DNA of 64,000 nt from Arthrobacter agilis (GCF_002157505.1 NZ_NFSC01000031.1:946368-1010367), one strand, 5' to 3'. Shown: positions 7,840 through 16,566, numbered from the stretch's first letter. Numbers and translations: made by a program. Notes: generated by a model not told the origin, from the letters alone.

Positions 7840-9261
7840 CTACTCACCGCGAGAAATGGCCACCATGTCCTCACGCGGTACGAGCTTCACGCGCTCCCGG
7901 ACGAGCTCCGCGTTGCCCGACGTGTTCACGAAGTTGGCTCCCAGCTTCAGCTCGTGGGCATCCAGCTTGAGCCAGCCCTCCCAGGTCGTGTACCGCACGC
8001 CGCGCTCCGCGAGGAGGTTGATGATCGCGTCCTCGGACGGGTCCTCGGCGGGAGGAAGGTTGAGCCTGTCCTCGAGGAGGAACCCGATGGTCTCCAGCGC
8101 GTCGCCCTTCGTGTGCCCGATGAGGCCCACCGGCCCACGCTTGATCCACCCCGTGGCGTAGATTCCCGGGACGGGCTTGCCGTCCTCGTCGATGACGCGT
8201 CCGCCCTCGTTCGGGATGACGCCGCGCTTGTCGTCGAAACCGACCTCGGGCAGTTCGGAACCGAAGTACCCGATGGCCCGGTAGACGGCCTGGACGGGGT
8301 AGTCGATGAACTCGCCCGTTCCGCGGACGTTGCCGTCCCCGGTCAGCTCCGTGCGCTCGAACTTGATGCCCGCGACCCTGCCGGGCGTCTCGGGCGAGTC
8401 GTGGACCTCCACGGGCGAGTGCAGGAAGTGGAGGTGCAGGCGCCGCGAGGCACCCGTCGGCTCATCCTCCACCAGCCAGTTGGTGAGGGTCTTGACCATC
8501 GTCTTGGTCTGGTTGTTCGTTGCGATCTGCTCCTCCGAGCCCGCATCGAAGTCGAAGTCCTCGGGGTAGAGGACGATGTCGACGTCGCGTGTGTGGGAGA
8601 GTTCGCGGAGTTCGAGCGGGGTGAACTTCACCTGGGCCGGCCCACGCCGTCCGAACACGTGGACATCGGTCACCGGCGAGGACTTCAGGCCCTGGTAGAC
8701 GTTGTCCGGGATCTCGGTGGAGAGGAGGTCGTCGGCGTGCTTCGACAGGATGCGCGCGACGTCGAGTGCGACGTTGCCATTGCCGATCACCGCGACCTCC
8801 TTCGCCTCCAGGGGCCAGTCGCGACTGACATCGGGGTGGCCGTCGTACCAAGAGACGAAGTCGGCGCCTCCGAAGGAGCCCTCGAGGTCGATACCCGGGA
8901 TGTCCAGGTCCGCGTCCCGAATGGCGCCCGTCGCGAAGATCACGGCGTCGTAGAAGCGGCGGAAGTCGGAGAGCGTGAGGTCCCGGCCGTAGTTGACGTT
9001 GCCGAGGAAGCGGATGTCCCCGCGGTCCAGCACCTTGTGCAGGGCGTTCACGATGCCCTTGATGCGGGGGTGGTCAGGAGCAACCCCGTAACGGATCAGG
9101 CCATAGGGTGCCGGGTACTGGTCGAAGAGATCGATGCTGACGGCGAAATCGCCGCCCTGGACCTCGTTCGACTTCGTCAGGATGTCGGCAGCGTAGACGC
9201 CTGCCGGACCGGCGCCGATGATCGCGACCCGCAGCGGTCGTGCCGCAGCTGAGGTAGACAC
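7840..9261 (-). CDS. fprA: Ferredoxin/adrenodoxin-type NADP reductase (FprA-like)
   Basis: A 473-aa flavoprotein of the adrenodoxin reductase type, as in Mycobacterium FprA. It moves electrons between NADPH and ferredoxin. The FAD fold begins with GAGPAGVYAAD near residue 17; the NADP-binding segment contains GNGNVALDVARIL; the C-terminal motif GWIKRGPVGLIGHTKGDA is typical of the family. The GTG at 9261 has GAAGG upstream. It is a monocistronic gene divergent from a RarD-type transporter. The likely partner is a ferredoxin serving P450s or Fe-S biogenesis, but none is encoded in this window. Confidence 0.93.
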   Translation of the reverse strand: MSTSAAARPLRVAIIGAGPAGVYAADILTKSNEVQGGDFAVSIDLFDQYPAPYGLIRYGVAPDHPRIKGIVNALHKVLDRGDIRFLGNVNYGRDLTLSDFRRFYDAVIFATGAIRDADLDIPGIDLEGSFGGADFVSWYDGHPDVSRDWPLEAKEVAVIGNGNVALDVARILSKHADDLLSTEIPDNVYQGLKSSPVTDVHVFGRRGPAQVKFTPLELRELSHTRDVDIVLYPEDFDFDAGSEEQIATNNQTKTMVKTLTNWLVEDEPTGASRRLHLHFLHSPVEVHDSPETPGRVAGIKFERTELTGDGNVRGTGEFIDYPVQAVYRAIGYFGSELPEVGFDDKRGVIPNEGGRVIDEDGKPVPGIYATGWIKRGPVGLIGHTKGDALETIGFLLEDRLNLPPAEDPSEDAIINLLAERGVRYTTWEGWLKLDAHELKLGANFVNTSGNAELVRERVKLVPREDMVAISRGE

Positions 9262-9448
9262 TGATTAGCCTTCTTCCCGGGATGCTCCTGGTGGATTGCG
9301 TGGCGCAGAATAAGCGCACGCTTCCCTATTCTAAATGCCGGCACGCAGCACCGCCGAAATCAGTGGCAGGGATCTCGTCCGGCGGACCCTTCCCCTCTGG
9401 ACAGGTCGGAAGGGGAATAAAGACCGGTCGGGGCGGGTTCCCGACCTC

Positions 9449-10411
9449 GTGACTGGAACAGGCGAACCGACTCAGCGTCCCGCGAGGAGCGAGAACTCCG
9501 TGGGCATCCTCTTCGGCATCGGCGCCTATGGTCTCTGGGGTCTGCTGCCGCTGTACTTCCTCGTCCTGGCGCCGGCCGGTCCGATCGAGATCGTCGCCAA
9601 CCGCGTGCTCTGGTCCCTTATCTTCTGCGCGCTCCTCCTGACGGTCCTGCGCTCCTGGCGGCCGGTGCTCACGGCCCTGCGCACCCCGCGGATCGTCGGG
9701 ACGCTCGCGGTCGCAGCGCTCCTGATTGCCGTCAACTGGTTCGTATACACCTACAGCGTCACCTCGGGACAGGCTATCGAGGCCGCCCTCGGCTACTTCA
9801 TCAATCCCATCGTCTCGGTGCTGCTGGGCGTGATCGTGCTGCGCGAGAAGCTGCGGCCGCTGCAGTGGACGGCAATCGGCATGGGCCTGCTGGCGGTGGT
9901 CGTCCTGGCCGTCGGATACGGGGCCGTGCCCTGGATCGCCCTGTCCCTCGCCTTCTCCTTCGGCCTGTACGGCTTCGCGAAGAAGAAGGTGGGCCCGCGC
10001 GTGGACGCGGTGACGAGCCTCAGCATCGAGACGGCGGCCCTGGCGCCGATCGCAGCGGCGGTCATGCTCTGGCTCGGTTCGACCGGTAATGCGACCCTGG
10101 TGGCCGAAGGGGCAGGTCACTTCTGGATCATGGCCGCGTCGGGTGTCATCACCGCCGTACCGCTGATCTTCTTCGGTGCTGCGGCCCGCCGCCTGCCACT
10201 GACCACCATCGGACTTCTGCAGTACCTCGCCCCCGTGCTCCAGTTCGTTCTCGCGCTCCTGGTCCTCCACGAGGAGATGCCCTTCGAACGGTGGATCGGC
10301 TTCGGCCTCGTGTGGGTGGGCCTCATCCTCCTGACCGTCGACATGCTGCGGACCGTCCGCCGCCAGCCACGGCTCGCGAAGACACCCGAGCCGGCAGCGA
10401 CTGCGGCCTAG
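9449..10411 (+). CDS. rarD: EamA/RarD-family membrane transporter
   Basis: About 320 aa with ten predicted transmembrane helices and duplicated EamA halves. The N-terminal signature GAYGLWGLLPLYF and the segment ALGYFINPIVSVLLGV are diagnostic of the RarD subgroup (named for chloramphenicol sensitivity; substrates poorly defined). The start is uncertain: an in-frame start at 9335 would add about 38 polar residues, and a GTG at 9500 (AGGAG ten bases upstream) would give 303 aa. GTG at 9449 was chosen as giving a short tail before the first helix, as in homologues. It is divergent from the ferredoxin reductase, and no partner gene is coupled to it. Confidence 0.85.
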   Translation: MTGTGEPTQRPARSENSVGILFGIGAYGLWGLLPLYFLVLAPAGPIEIVANRVLWSLIFCALLLTVLRSWRPVLTALRTPRIVGTLAVAALLIAVNWFVYTYSVTSGQAIEAALGYFINPIVSVLLGVIVLREKLRPLQWTAIGMGLLAVVVLAVGYGAVPWIALSLAFSFGLYGFAKKKVGPRVDAVTSLSIETAALAPIAAAVMLWLGSTGNATLVAEGAGHFWIMAASGVITAVPLIFFGAAARRLPLTTIGLLQYLAPVLQFVLALLVLHEEMPFERWIGFGLVWVGLILLTVDMLRTVRRQPRLAKTPEPAATAA

Positions 10412-10481
10412 AGCGGGTCCGTCAGCAGCCCTGAGCGACCTGTAGCGGCCAGCCCGTCAGTCCGGTTGTGAGGGCCGCCTG

Positions 10482-11006
10482 TCAGTCCGGGTGCGGGGGC
10501 CGCGTGGACGCCCCCGGCGCCGCACCGTCCGCTGCCTCCGCGCCGAGATACGCCGCGTTGAAGCGGGACAGCAGGCCGACGAGGTCGACGACGTCGGCCG
10601 GGCTCCAGCCCTCGAGTTGCCGGCGGAAAGCCCTGCGCCGGGCCCCGCGTGCCAGCTCCACCCTGCGCATACCCTCCTCCGTCAGCGCCACCGGGTGGGA
10701 ACGCTCGTCGTCGCCGGCCCTGCCGCGCTCCACGAGGCCCAGCCGCTGCAGCGCAGCCACATGTCCGCTCACTGCGGATTTGCTCATGCCCAGCGTCGCC
10801 GCCAGGTCGGTGACCCTGCAGGCCCGCGCGATGCGCACTGCGGTCAGGACGCTGTACGCGGCCGGTTCCATCCCGGGGTCGATACCGCGCGCGAGGGCAC
10901 GGCACACCAGTTGCTCGCTGCGGCACATCGCGGCCGCCTTCTCCTCGACCGCGTCGAGCACGGTGCGGCGGGAATCGTCTCCTGCCTGTTCATCGCGTCC
11001 TTCCAT
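10482..11006 (-). CDS. MarR-family transcriptional regulator
   Basis: A 174-aa winged-helix DNA-binding protein. The helix-turn-helix is visible in VTDLAATLGMSKSAVSGHVAALQRLGLVER (residues about 65-94), followed by the wing GRAGDDERSHPVALTEEG. MarR proteins act as dimers and usually repress neighbouring transport or detoxification genes. It converges on the RarD-type gene and has no divergent partner within 150 bp, so its target is unknown. The ATG at 11006 has a purine-rich site before it. The C-terminal 20 residues are low complexity and overlap an imperfect 26-bp direct repeat. Confidence 0.88.
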   Translation of the reverse strand: MEGRDEQAGDDSRRTVLDAVEEKAAAMCRSEQLVCRALARGIDPGMEPAAYSVLTAVRIARACRVTDLAATLGMSKSAVSGHVAALQRLGLVERGRAGDDERSHPVALTEEGMRRVELARGARRRAFRRQLEGWSPADVVDLVGLLSRFNAAYLGAEAADGAAPGASTRPPHPD

Positions 11007-11176
11007 GGCCGAATAGTAGGCACGCAGGAGGGCATCGGGACCCTATTGTGACGGCATTACCCGCCCTGATGACTGCGGGACAGCAAGGCAGCAGGCGTTA
11101 CCGGACGCGCCGATGATCATCAGGCCTGCATAAGCGTCGTCGGCCACCTCGAGCAGTCCCCGGGCAGATGCGGAAC

Positions 11177-11235
11177 GGCACGGCCGGGAGCGCTGCAGAG
11201 TCGGTTTCCTCTGACGCAGCGCTTCCGGCCGTGCC
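11177..11235. terminator. Large hairpin downstream of the putrescine operon
   Basis: Arms of 20 nt (11177-11196 and 11216-11235) are complementary except for one G-T pair, around a 19-base loop. The structure lies 71 bp past the stop of the APC permease (11306), at the 3' end of the oxidase-stress protein-permease operon. It is an exceptionally stable GC hairpin without a clear U-tract, so it fits a terminator or mRNA 3'-end protector. Confidence 0.6.
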
Positions 11236-11305
11236 GCCCTTCCGTCCGGCTATTCCGGTCCGCTCGTCTCGGACCGTTCTTCCCCGGGCCGTTATTCCCG
11301 GGCCG

Positions 11306-12826
11306 TTATTCCCGGGGTGCGGAGCCCTGGGTGATCACTTCCTGGCGGAAGAAGGCCGGGTTGATCCGCGACCACACCAGCATCAGCACCACTCCGAGCA
11401 GGATGACGCCGATGCCGAGGATGAACACCATGCCGACACCGAACAGCTCCGACCCGGAACCGTACTCGGGATCCATGGAGTCGACGGCCGTCTTGAAGAA
11501 CATGACCAGCAGGATCACGCCGCCGAGCAGCGGTGCCAGGAACCGGAAGAACATGTGGCGGATGCTCGAGAACGCCTGCGCCCGGAAGTACCAGACGCAC
11601 GCCAGGGCGGTGATGCCGTAGTAGAAGCAGATCATCAGGCCGAGGGCCGTGATGGTGTCCCAGAGGGCGTTCTCGGAGACCAGCCGGGTGAACACGTAGA
11701 AACCGGCGGCGGCGACGGCCGCGGCGACGGTCGCGAAGCTCGGCGACTTGTGCTGTGGGCTGATCCGCCCGTAGCCCTCGGGCAGGGCCTTGTAGTGGCC
11801 CATCGCCAGCAGCGTGCGCGCCGGGGAGACGAACGTGGACTGCAGGGACGCGGCCGAGGAACTGAGCACGGCCATGGACATGAGGATGGCGAAGGGGCCC
11901 ATGACAGGACCTGCGAGCGTCGCGAAGATGCTTTCCTGGTTGTCCGGGTTGCCCGCGCCCAGTTCGCCCTCGCCCACGCCGGCGAAGGCGAGGGTCGCGA
12001 GCGCGACCGTGAGGTAGATGACGACGATGACGAAGACGGTCAGCGCACCCGCGCGGCCCGGTGTCTTCTTCGGGTTGGTGGTCTCCTCGCTCATCGTGAG
12101 GGTCACGTCCCATCCCCAGTAGATGAAGATCGAGAGCGAGACGCCCGCGGCGAAGGCGGAGAAGGATCCGACGGCGAACGGGTTGAACCACTCCGCACTG
12201 ATGGGCGTCGCGTCGAAGGCGGTGCCGTCGGCGACGTGGAGGAAGGCTGCGATCGCGAACCAGGCGAGGACCACGAGCTGGAAGGTGACGAGCACGTACT
12301 GGACCGTCTTGGTGGCCTCCATCCCGCGGTACGAGACGTAGCAGGCGAGGGCGATGAACACGAGTGTCGTCGCGATGTTCACCGGCAGGTTCAGCGTGAG
12401 GTCCGCGATGGCGGGATCATTCAGCAGCTGGGCGAGCATCAGGTAGAAGAAGTCCACCGCGACGGCGGCGAGGTTGGACAGCACGATCACGGTGGCGGCC
12501 ACACTCGCCCAGCCGCTGATCCAGCCGACCCAGGGCCCGAAGGCCCGCGTGGCCCAGGTGAAGGACGTCCCGGAGTCCGGCATGGAGTTGTTCAGCTCGC
12601 GGTAGCCGAGGGCCACGAGCAGCATGGGGATGAAGCCCACCAGGAAGATGGCCGGGAGGTTGACCCCCACCTCCGCGACGGTGGGGCCGAGGGCTGCGGT
12701 CAGGGTGTAGGCGGGGGCCACGGAGGACACCCCGATCACGACGGCGCCCAGCAGGCCTACGGTCCCGGAGTCCAGGCCCTTGCTGCTGAGTCCTGTTCCC
12801 CTTTGTGTTGTCTCGTCGATGCTCAT
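11306..12826 (-). CDS. APC-superfamily amino acid/polyamine permease
   Basis: A 506-aa integral membrane protein with about 12-13 transmembrane helices. The N-terminal segment SKGLDSGTVGLLGAVVIGVSSVAPAYTLTA and the following PDSGTSFTWATRAFGP match APC amino acid/polyamine transporters. Its ATG overlaps the stop codon of the universal stress protein gene by 4 bp (ATGA), placing it last in an operon that starts with putrescine oxidase. Uptake of putrescine or a related polyamine is therefore the best inference, though many APC members carry amino acids such as GABA. Two copies of a CCGGGCCGTTATTC-like repeat lie at and just past the stop codon. Confidence 0.9.
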   Translation of the reverse strand: MSIDETTQRGTGLSSKGLDSGTVGLLGAVVIGVSSVAPAYTLTAALGPTVAEVGVNLPAIFLVGFIPMLLVALGYRELNNSMPDSGTSFTWATRAFGPWVGWISGWASVAATVIVLSNLAAVAVDFFYLMLAQLLNDPAIADLTLNLPVNIATTLVFIALACYVSYRGMEATKTVQYVLVTFQLVVLAWFAIAAFLHVADGTAFDATPISAEWFNPFAVGSFSAFAAGVSLSIFIYWGWDVTLTMSEETTNPKKTPGRAGALTVFVIVVIYLTVALATLAFAGVGEGELGAGNPDNQESIFATLAGPVMGPFAILMSMAVLSSSAASLQSTFVSPARTLLAMGHYKALPEGYGRISPQHKSPSFATVAAAVAAAGFYVFTRLVSENALWDTITALGLMICFYYGITALACVWYFRAQAFSSIRHMFFRFLAPLLGGVILLVMFFKTAVDSMDPEYGSGSELFGVGMVFILGIGVILLGVVLMLVWSRINPAFFRQEVITQGSAPRE

Positions 12827-13716
12827 GCGTCCGCCTCTGTGGGTAAGGCGCCCGGGCCGGAAGTGGTGCCGGGCGTTGCGTACGTACGCGGGACGACGAC
12901 CATGGGGATGGTCAGCGTACGTAGGATCTTGTTGGCCGTGGAGCCGAGGAAGATGCGCATGTGCTGCGCGAGGCGGCTCGATCCGACGAGCAGCACCTCC
13001 CCCTCGTCCCAGGCCAGGGCCTCGATGGCCTCCTCGACGGAGGCGCCTCGCGCGGTCTCGACGCTGACGCGTCCACCTGCGGCGAGCGACGACGCCGCCT
13101 CCGCGAGCCGCCGGTTCGCCTCGTCCTCCGCCCCGCCGGAATCCGGCTGGCCGGCGTCGAGCGAGACGAGGGACACGAGCCGCAGTGGCAGCCCGCGACG
13201 GCGGGCCGAGGAGACGGCGACCGAGATGACGTCGTCGGCGCCCGCCCTCCGCCCGACCGCACACGTCAGGCGTGTGACCGGATCGGTGCGCCGGTAGGAC
13301 CTGGGGGCCAGGGCCACCGGCACCGGGGACGCATGCAGGAGGCTGCGCGCGACATTGCCGACATTGAACCGGGTGGCGAGCCCGCGTGAACTCGCGCCGA
13401 TCACGATCAGGGACGCCTCGGTGTCCTCGGCCGCCTGGATGAGGCCCTCCGCGTTCGATTCGGCCCGGACGACGACGCCGCGGGCGGAGACGTCGTCGGG
13501 CACGAGGGCGAGCCCCTGGTCCATCCACTCCCGCATCTGCTGGGACAGGAGGCTGTCGAAGCCCTTGCCCGGCGGGTAGGCACCGGCGTAGGGCGAGTGC
13601 TCGGGCGTGACGAGGACCAGGTCCAGGGTGGCGTCCTGTCGGCGCGCGAGGGCGACGGCCAGGCAGACGGCGTCATGCCCGCGCTCGTCCGCCGTGTAGC
13701 CGACGATATAGCGCAC
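12823..13716 (-). CDS. Universal stress protein with two UspA domains
   Basis: A 297-aa protein with tandem UspA folds (about 1-145 and 155-290). Each half ends in the nucleotide-binding pattern G(A/S)SSRG.. or GSSRLAQHMRIFLGSTA..V, suggesting ATP-binding Usp proteins. The GTG at 13716 opens with RYIVGYTADERG, begins 2 bp after the putrescine oxidase stop codon, and the gene overlaps the permease start by 4 bp, so the three are co-translated. APC permeases in actinobacteria are fairly often coupled to Usp genes, possibly for regulating transport. A Usp between a catabolic oxidase and its permease is notable. Longer in-frame starts would invade the oxidase gene and are unlikely. Confidence 0.88.
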   Translation of the reverse strand: MRYIVGYTADERGHDAVCLAVALARRQDATLDLVLVTPEHSPYAGAYPPGKGFDSLLSQQMREWMDQGLALVPDDVSARGVVVRAESNAEGLIQAAEDTEASLIVIGASSRGLATRFNVGNVARSLLHASPVPVALAPRSYRRTDPVTRLTCAVGRRAGADDVISVAVSSARRRGLPLRLVSLVSLDAGQPDSGGAEDEANRRLAEAASSLAAGGRVSVETARGASVEEAIEALAWDEGEVLLVGSSRLAQHMRIFLGSTANKILRTLTIPMVVVPRTYATPGTTSGPGALPTEADA

Positions 13717-13718
13717 CC

Positions 13719-15122
13719 TCAGGATTCCCGGCCGGACGCTGCGGACTGCAGTCCGGAGGCGAGCGCCCGGTGGATGGCCGCGGCGGTGCGCTGCCCCATC
13801 CGGATGGCGCCGTCGACGTGCTGGTAGCCCTCGGCCGCGATGTCCGAGCAGGACCAGTAGATGGGGCCGACCGGGGTGCGCTGGTCCCGGCCGTAGCGGT
13901 GCAGGCCACCGAGGTCGTAGCTCGACGCGTACGCGCCGCGCGTCCACTCCTCCGAGGCCCAGTCGGACTCGTAGTACACCTCGGGTTCGAGCGCCTGGGG
14001 GCCGAGGAACCCGGCGATCGAGGCGAGGATCCGTTCACGGCGCTCGTGCGGGGCGAGTTCGAACATCGCATCGGCCTTCTCGTCGGAGATGAAGCCGACC
14101 AGGGTGCCGCGGGGGTCCTCGTGATTGGTGTTGTCGTAGACCTCCTGGACGATCGAGTCGGCGCTGAACCCGGTTCCGGAGAGGCCTTCCTCGCGCCAGA
14201 ACGGCGTGGCGTAGACGGCATGCACCTTGATCACGAGACCGAGCGACTGGTGCTGGTGCATCTGGTGCTGCCGGCGCGGCAGCGGCGGCTCGTAGCTGAT
14301 GCGCGAGTAGAGGTTCGGCGGAACGGCGACGACGGCGTACCGCGCATTGACCGTCGCCGTGTCCGAGACGACCGTCACGCCGTCGCGCTCGTCCATGCCG
14401 CTCCAGCGCAGGGTGCGGACCGGGCTCGAAAGGACCACGTCCTCCCCCAGTTCCGCCGCCATGCGCTCGGATACGGACTGCATGCCGCCGATGACGCGCT
14501 TGTCGAGGATGAAGTCCTCGTCCACGAGGTTCGAGAACGAGCCGGCGGTCGCTGCCATGAGGATCGCCTGCAGGGTGGAGAAGGAGTGGGCGGGCTTGGT
14601 CAGCATGCCGCCGGCAATGAACAGGCCGATGTTGTTGCAGGCCTCTTCGTCATCCGACTGCTGCCGCAGCCAGTGGTGGAAGGAGATGGTGTCCAGGGCG
14701 CGGGCGTCGGGGTGGTTCCAGGGTGCCTCGGGTCCGGCCTCCGCCACGAGGCGGTCCAGGAGGGTGATGAGGCGCTCCATCTCCTCCCGCGTGTAGTCGC
14801 TCACGGGGAACATCTCCCCGGTGTAGCGGACGGGCTTCCCGTCGGGGCCGATGTAGACGGAGTCGCCCTCGCGGTAGCGGGAGAACGTCCCGAGGCCCAG
14901 TTCGTCGAGTAGCCCGATGAGGGCGGTCTGGTCCGGGGAGACCCACTGCCCCCCGACCTCGATGACGGCACCGTCGATGACGTCGGTATGCGTCCGTCCG
15001 CCCACGCGGTCCCGCGCTTCGACGACGGCGACCGAATGGCCTGCCTTCCTCAGTTCCCGTGCGGCGGTGAGGCCGGACGGCCCCGCTCCGATGACGACGA
15101 CGTCGCGCTCGATGATTTTCAC
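13719..15122 (-). CDS. puo: Flavin-containing putrescine oxidase
   Basis: A 467-aa FAD amine oxidase converting putrescine to 4-aminobutanal, hydrogen peroxide and ammonia. The dinucleotide-binding motif is near the N-terminus (VIGAGPSGLTAARELRKAG, then RVGGRT). Long stretches such as ISFHHWLRQQSDDEEAC, GGMLTKPAHSFS and SFSNLVDEDFILDKRV closely match Rhodococcus and Kocuria putrescine oxidases, which supports the substrate. GTG at 15122 is preceded by GGGAGG; an upstream ATG lacks such a site. It is first in an operon with a stress protein and permease and is divergent from a TetR gene, with a palindromic operator between. The product feeds the aldehyde dehydrogenase and gabT genes at 17.4-20.3 kb. 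Confidence 0.92.
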   Translation of the reverse strand: MKIIERDVVVIGAGPSGLTAARELRKAGHSVAVVEARDRVGGRTHTDVIDGAVIEVGGQWVSPDQTALIGLLDELGLGTFSRYREGDSVYIGPDGKPVRYTGEMFPVSDYTREEMERLITLLDRLVAEAGPEAPWNHPDARALDTISFHHWLRQQSDDEEACNNIGLFIAGGMLTKPAHSFSTLQAILMAATAGSFSNLVDEDFILDKRVIGGMQSVSERMAAELGEDVVLSSPVRTLRWSGMDERDGVTVVSDTATVNARYAVVAVPPNLYSRISYEPPLPRRQHQMHQHQSLGLVIKVHAVYATPFWREEGLSGTGFSADSIVQEVYDNTNHEDPRGTLVGFISDEKADAMFELAPHERRERILASIAGFLGPQALEPEVYYESDWASEEWTRGAYASSYDLGGLHRYGRDQRTPVGPIYWSCSDIAAEGYQHVDGAIRMGQRTAAAIHRALASGLQSAASGRES

Positions 15123-15157
15123 GTGTTCCTCCCGGGCCCGCATGACACAGGCCACTA

Positions 15158-15174
15158 AATGAATGGCGTTCATT
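15158..15174. promoter_or_regulatory. Palindromic operator between putrescine oxidase and its TetR gene
   Basis: AATGAA (15158-15163) and TTCATT (15169-15174) are perfect inverted arms around TGGCG. It lies 36 bp upstream of the oxidase start and 86 bp upstream of the TetR start, placed to repress both promoters. A TACTAT box at 15184-15189 may be a -10 element for the TetR gene. Confidence 0.7.
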
Positions 15175-15259
15175 ATTTCGCCCTACTATAGCCATGGGTG
15201 CCTCCGGAGGGAAGGGTGCGCCCGTAGAGTTAACGCCACCGCAACAGGGAGCAGGATCC

Positions 15260-15931
15260 ATGACCGCAGCTTCATCGGCACCCCGGCGCGCGGGGCGGCC
15301 TCCGCGCAGCGTCCTCTCGAGGGACCGCATCACCGGGGCGGCCCTCGACCTCATCGCCGCCGAGGGCTACGAGGGGCTGACCATGTCGGCCCTCGCCCGA
15401 CGGCTGCGCGTGGCACCCTCGGCCCTCTACAACCACGCCGAGTCGAAGCAGGAAGTGCTCCGCTGGGTGCAGGACCATGTCATGACCATGGTGGATTTCA
15501 GCGCCTTCGCGGACGAGCCGTGGGACGAGGCCGTCCGGCAGTGGGCCTGGTCCTACCGGGAGGTCTTCGCGCGGCACGCGCCCCTGATCCCCGTCATCGC
15601 CGTGCTGCCCGTGACCGATGCCGCCGAGACCCTGCGCATGTACGAGGAGGTGGCCCAGGGCTTCCTGCGGGCGGGCTGGCCGGAGGACCGGATCGTACCG
15701 GCGATCGTGGCGCTGGAGTCCTTCATCTACGGCTCGGCGCTCGACGTCGCCGCCCCCGGCGACATCTTCGACTCGGGAACCCTGGCCCACCAGTTTCCCG
15801 TCTTCACCTCCGCGGTGCGCCGCGCCACCGATTCGGCGGGTTCCGAAGGCGCTGCCGACGCCGCCTTCCGCGCAGGGCTCGACGGCATGATCGCCGGCCT
15901 GCGCCAGCAGCTGGCGGCCTATTCGTCCTGA
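15260..15931 (+). CDS. TetR-family repressor, probable regulator of putrescine oxidase operon
   Basis: A 223-aa one-component regulator. The N-terminal helix-turn-helix is LTMSALARRLRVAPSALYNH (about residues 42-61), preceded by a basic Arg/Pro tail; the C-terminal ligand domain resembles TetR_C-type regulators. ATG at 15260 was selected because GGAGCAGG lies just upstream; an earlier in-frame start at 15194 would overlap the promoter. The gene is divergent from putrescine oxidase, sharing a palindrome at 15158-15174, so polyamine-responsive repression of the oxidase-permease operon is likely. Its end overlaps the convergent second TetR gene by 13 bp. Confidence 0.9.
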   Translation: MTAASSAPRRAGRPPRSVLSRDRITGAALDLIAAEGYEGLTMSALARRLRVAPSALYNHAESKQEVLRWVQDHVMTMVDFSAFADEPWDEAVRQWAWSYREVFARHAPLIPVIAVLPVTDAAETLRMYEEVAQGFLRAGWPEDRIVPAIVALESFIYGSALDVAAPGDIFDSGTLAHQFPVFTSAVRRATDSAGSEGAADAAFRAGLDGMIAGLRQQLAAYSS

Positions 15932-16497
15932 CGCGCGGGCCGGACGAGCTGCCCCATCCGGTATGCGGTGGAGTGCAGCACGTCGGGGAACGTGTCGCTG
16001 TCGCTGTCGAGCCAGTCTGTCAGTGCGATCTCGAACACCAGAACGCCGTACCGCGCCACCAGGCGTGCTTCTCGTCCGCCCACGCCCTGCCCCGCGAGCG
16101 CCTCCGTGATGACTCCTGCGAGGAGGACGTTCTTCAGCAGCTCGCGTTCGCGCAGACCCTGGTCCGAGCCGATGATGGCACGCCGGGCCTGCAGGTCGGG
16201 CCTCCAGCCCTCGAACATCCCGGCTGCCATCGCCTCGAACCCGTGCATCACGATCCCGAGCGGTGACAGGAATGCGGGCGCCCCGGCGACGAGGGACGCG
16301 ACGACGGCAGGGAGTTCCCGCTCGCGCAGGAAGAGCACCTCGCGCTTGTCGGGGAAGTGGCGGAAGAACGTGCGGGTGGTGAGGCCCGCACGGGTGGCGA
16401 TCTCGGGTACGGAGGTCCCCGCATAGCCCTGTTCAGTGAAGAGCTCGAGCGCCGCGCGTTCGAGGCGCAGCGCTGCGTCCGGTGCCCATCGACTCAT
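15919..16497 (-). CDS. TetR-family transcriptional regulator
   Basis: A 192-aa regulator with the N-terminal helix-turn-helix AGTSVPEIATRAGLTTRTFFRHFPDKREVLF (about residues 27-57), the standard TetR signature. The C-terminal domain is not recognisably specialised. The ATG at 16497 was chosen because longer in-frame starts run into an operator-rich intergenic region. A palindrome ATGACA-N5-TGTCAT lies 17 bp upstream, indicating autoregulation. No efflux or enzyme gene is divergent from it (the next gene, a GNAT, starts 280 bp away), so its regulon is unknown. Confidence 0.88.
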   Translation of the reverse strand: MSRWAPDAALRLERAALELFTEQGYAGTSVPEIATRAGLTTRTFFRHFPDKREVLFLRERELPAVVASLVAGAPAFLSPLGIVMHGFEAMAAGMFEGWRPDLQARRAIIGSDQGLRERELLKNVLLAGVITEALAGQGVGGREARLVARYGVLVFEIALTDWLDSDSDTFPDVLHSTAYRMGQLVRPARQDE

Positions 16498-16513
16498 GCG
16501 TTCACCGTAGCTG

Positions 16514-16566
16514 ATGACACGACATGTCATGACGACGCCGTGATGACACGGAGTGACGTCGTCATC
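16514..16566. promoter_or_regulatory. Operator cluster upstream of the second TetR gene
   Basis: ATGACA (16514-16519) and TGTCAT (16525-16530) form a palindrome with a 5-bp spacer. The TGATGACACG at its left (16512-16521) recurs at 16541-16550, and GATGAC (16542-16547) pairs with GTCATC (16561-16566). Two related sites 29 bp apart upstream of a TetR gene fit an autoregulatory operator pair. Confidence 0.6.

Noticed and set aside
10456..10507. Imperfect 26-bp direct repeat at the end of the MarR gene
   Set aside because: Copies (GTCAGTCCGG.. and GTCAGTCCGGG..) are short, diverged and overlap the low-complexity C-terminus; likely a local duplication with no function that I can support.
11168..13297. 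A 709-codon open frame antisense to the APC permease and stress protein
   Set aside because: Low-complexity charged sequence that mirrors membrane-helix codons; not a gene.
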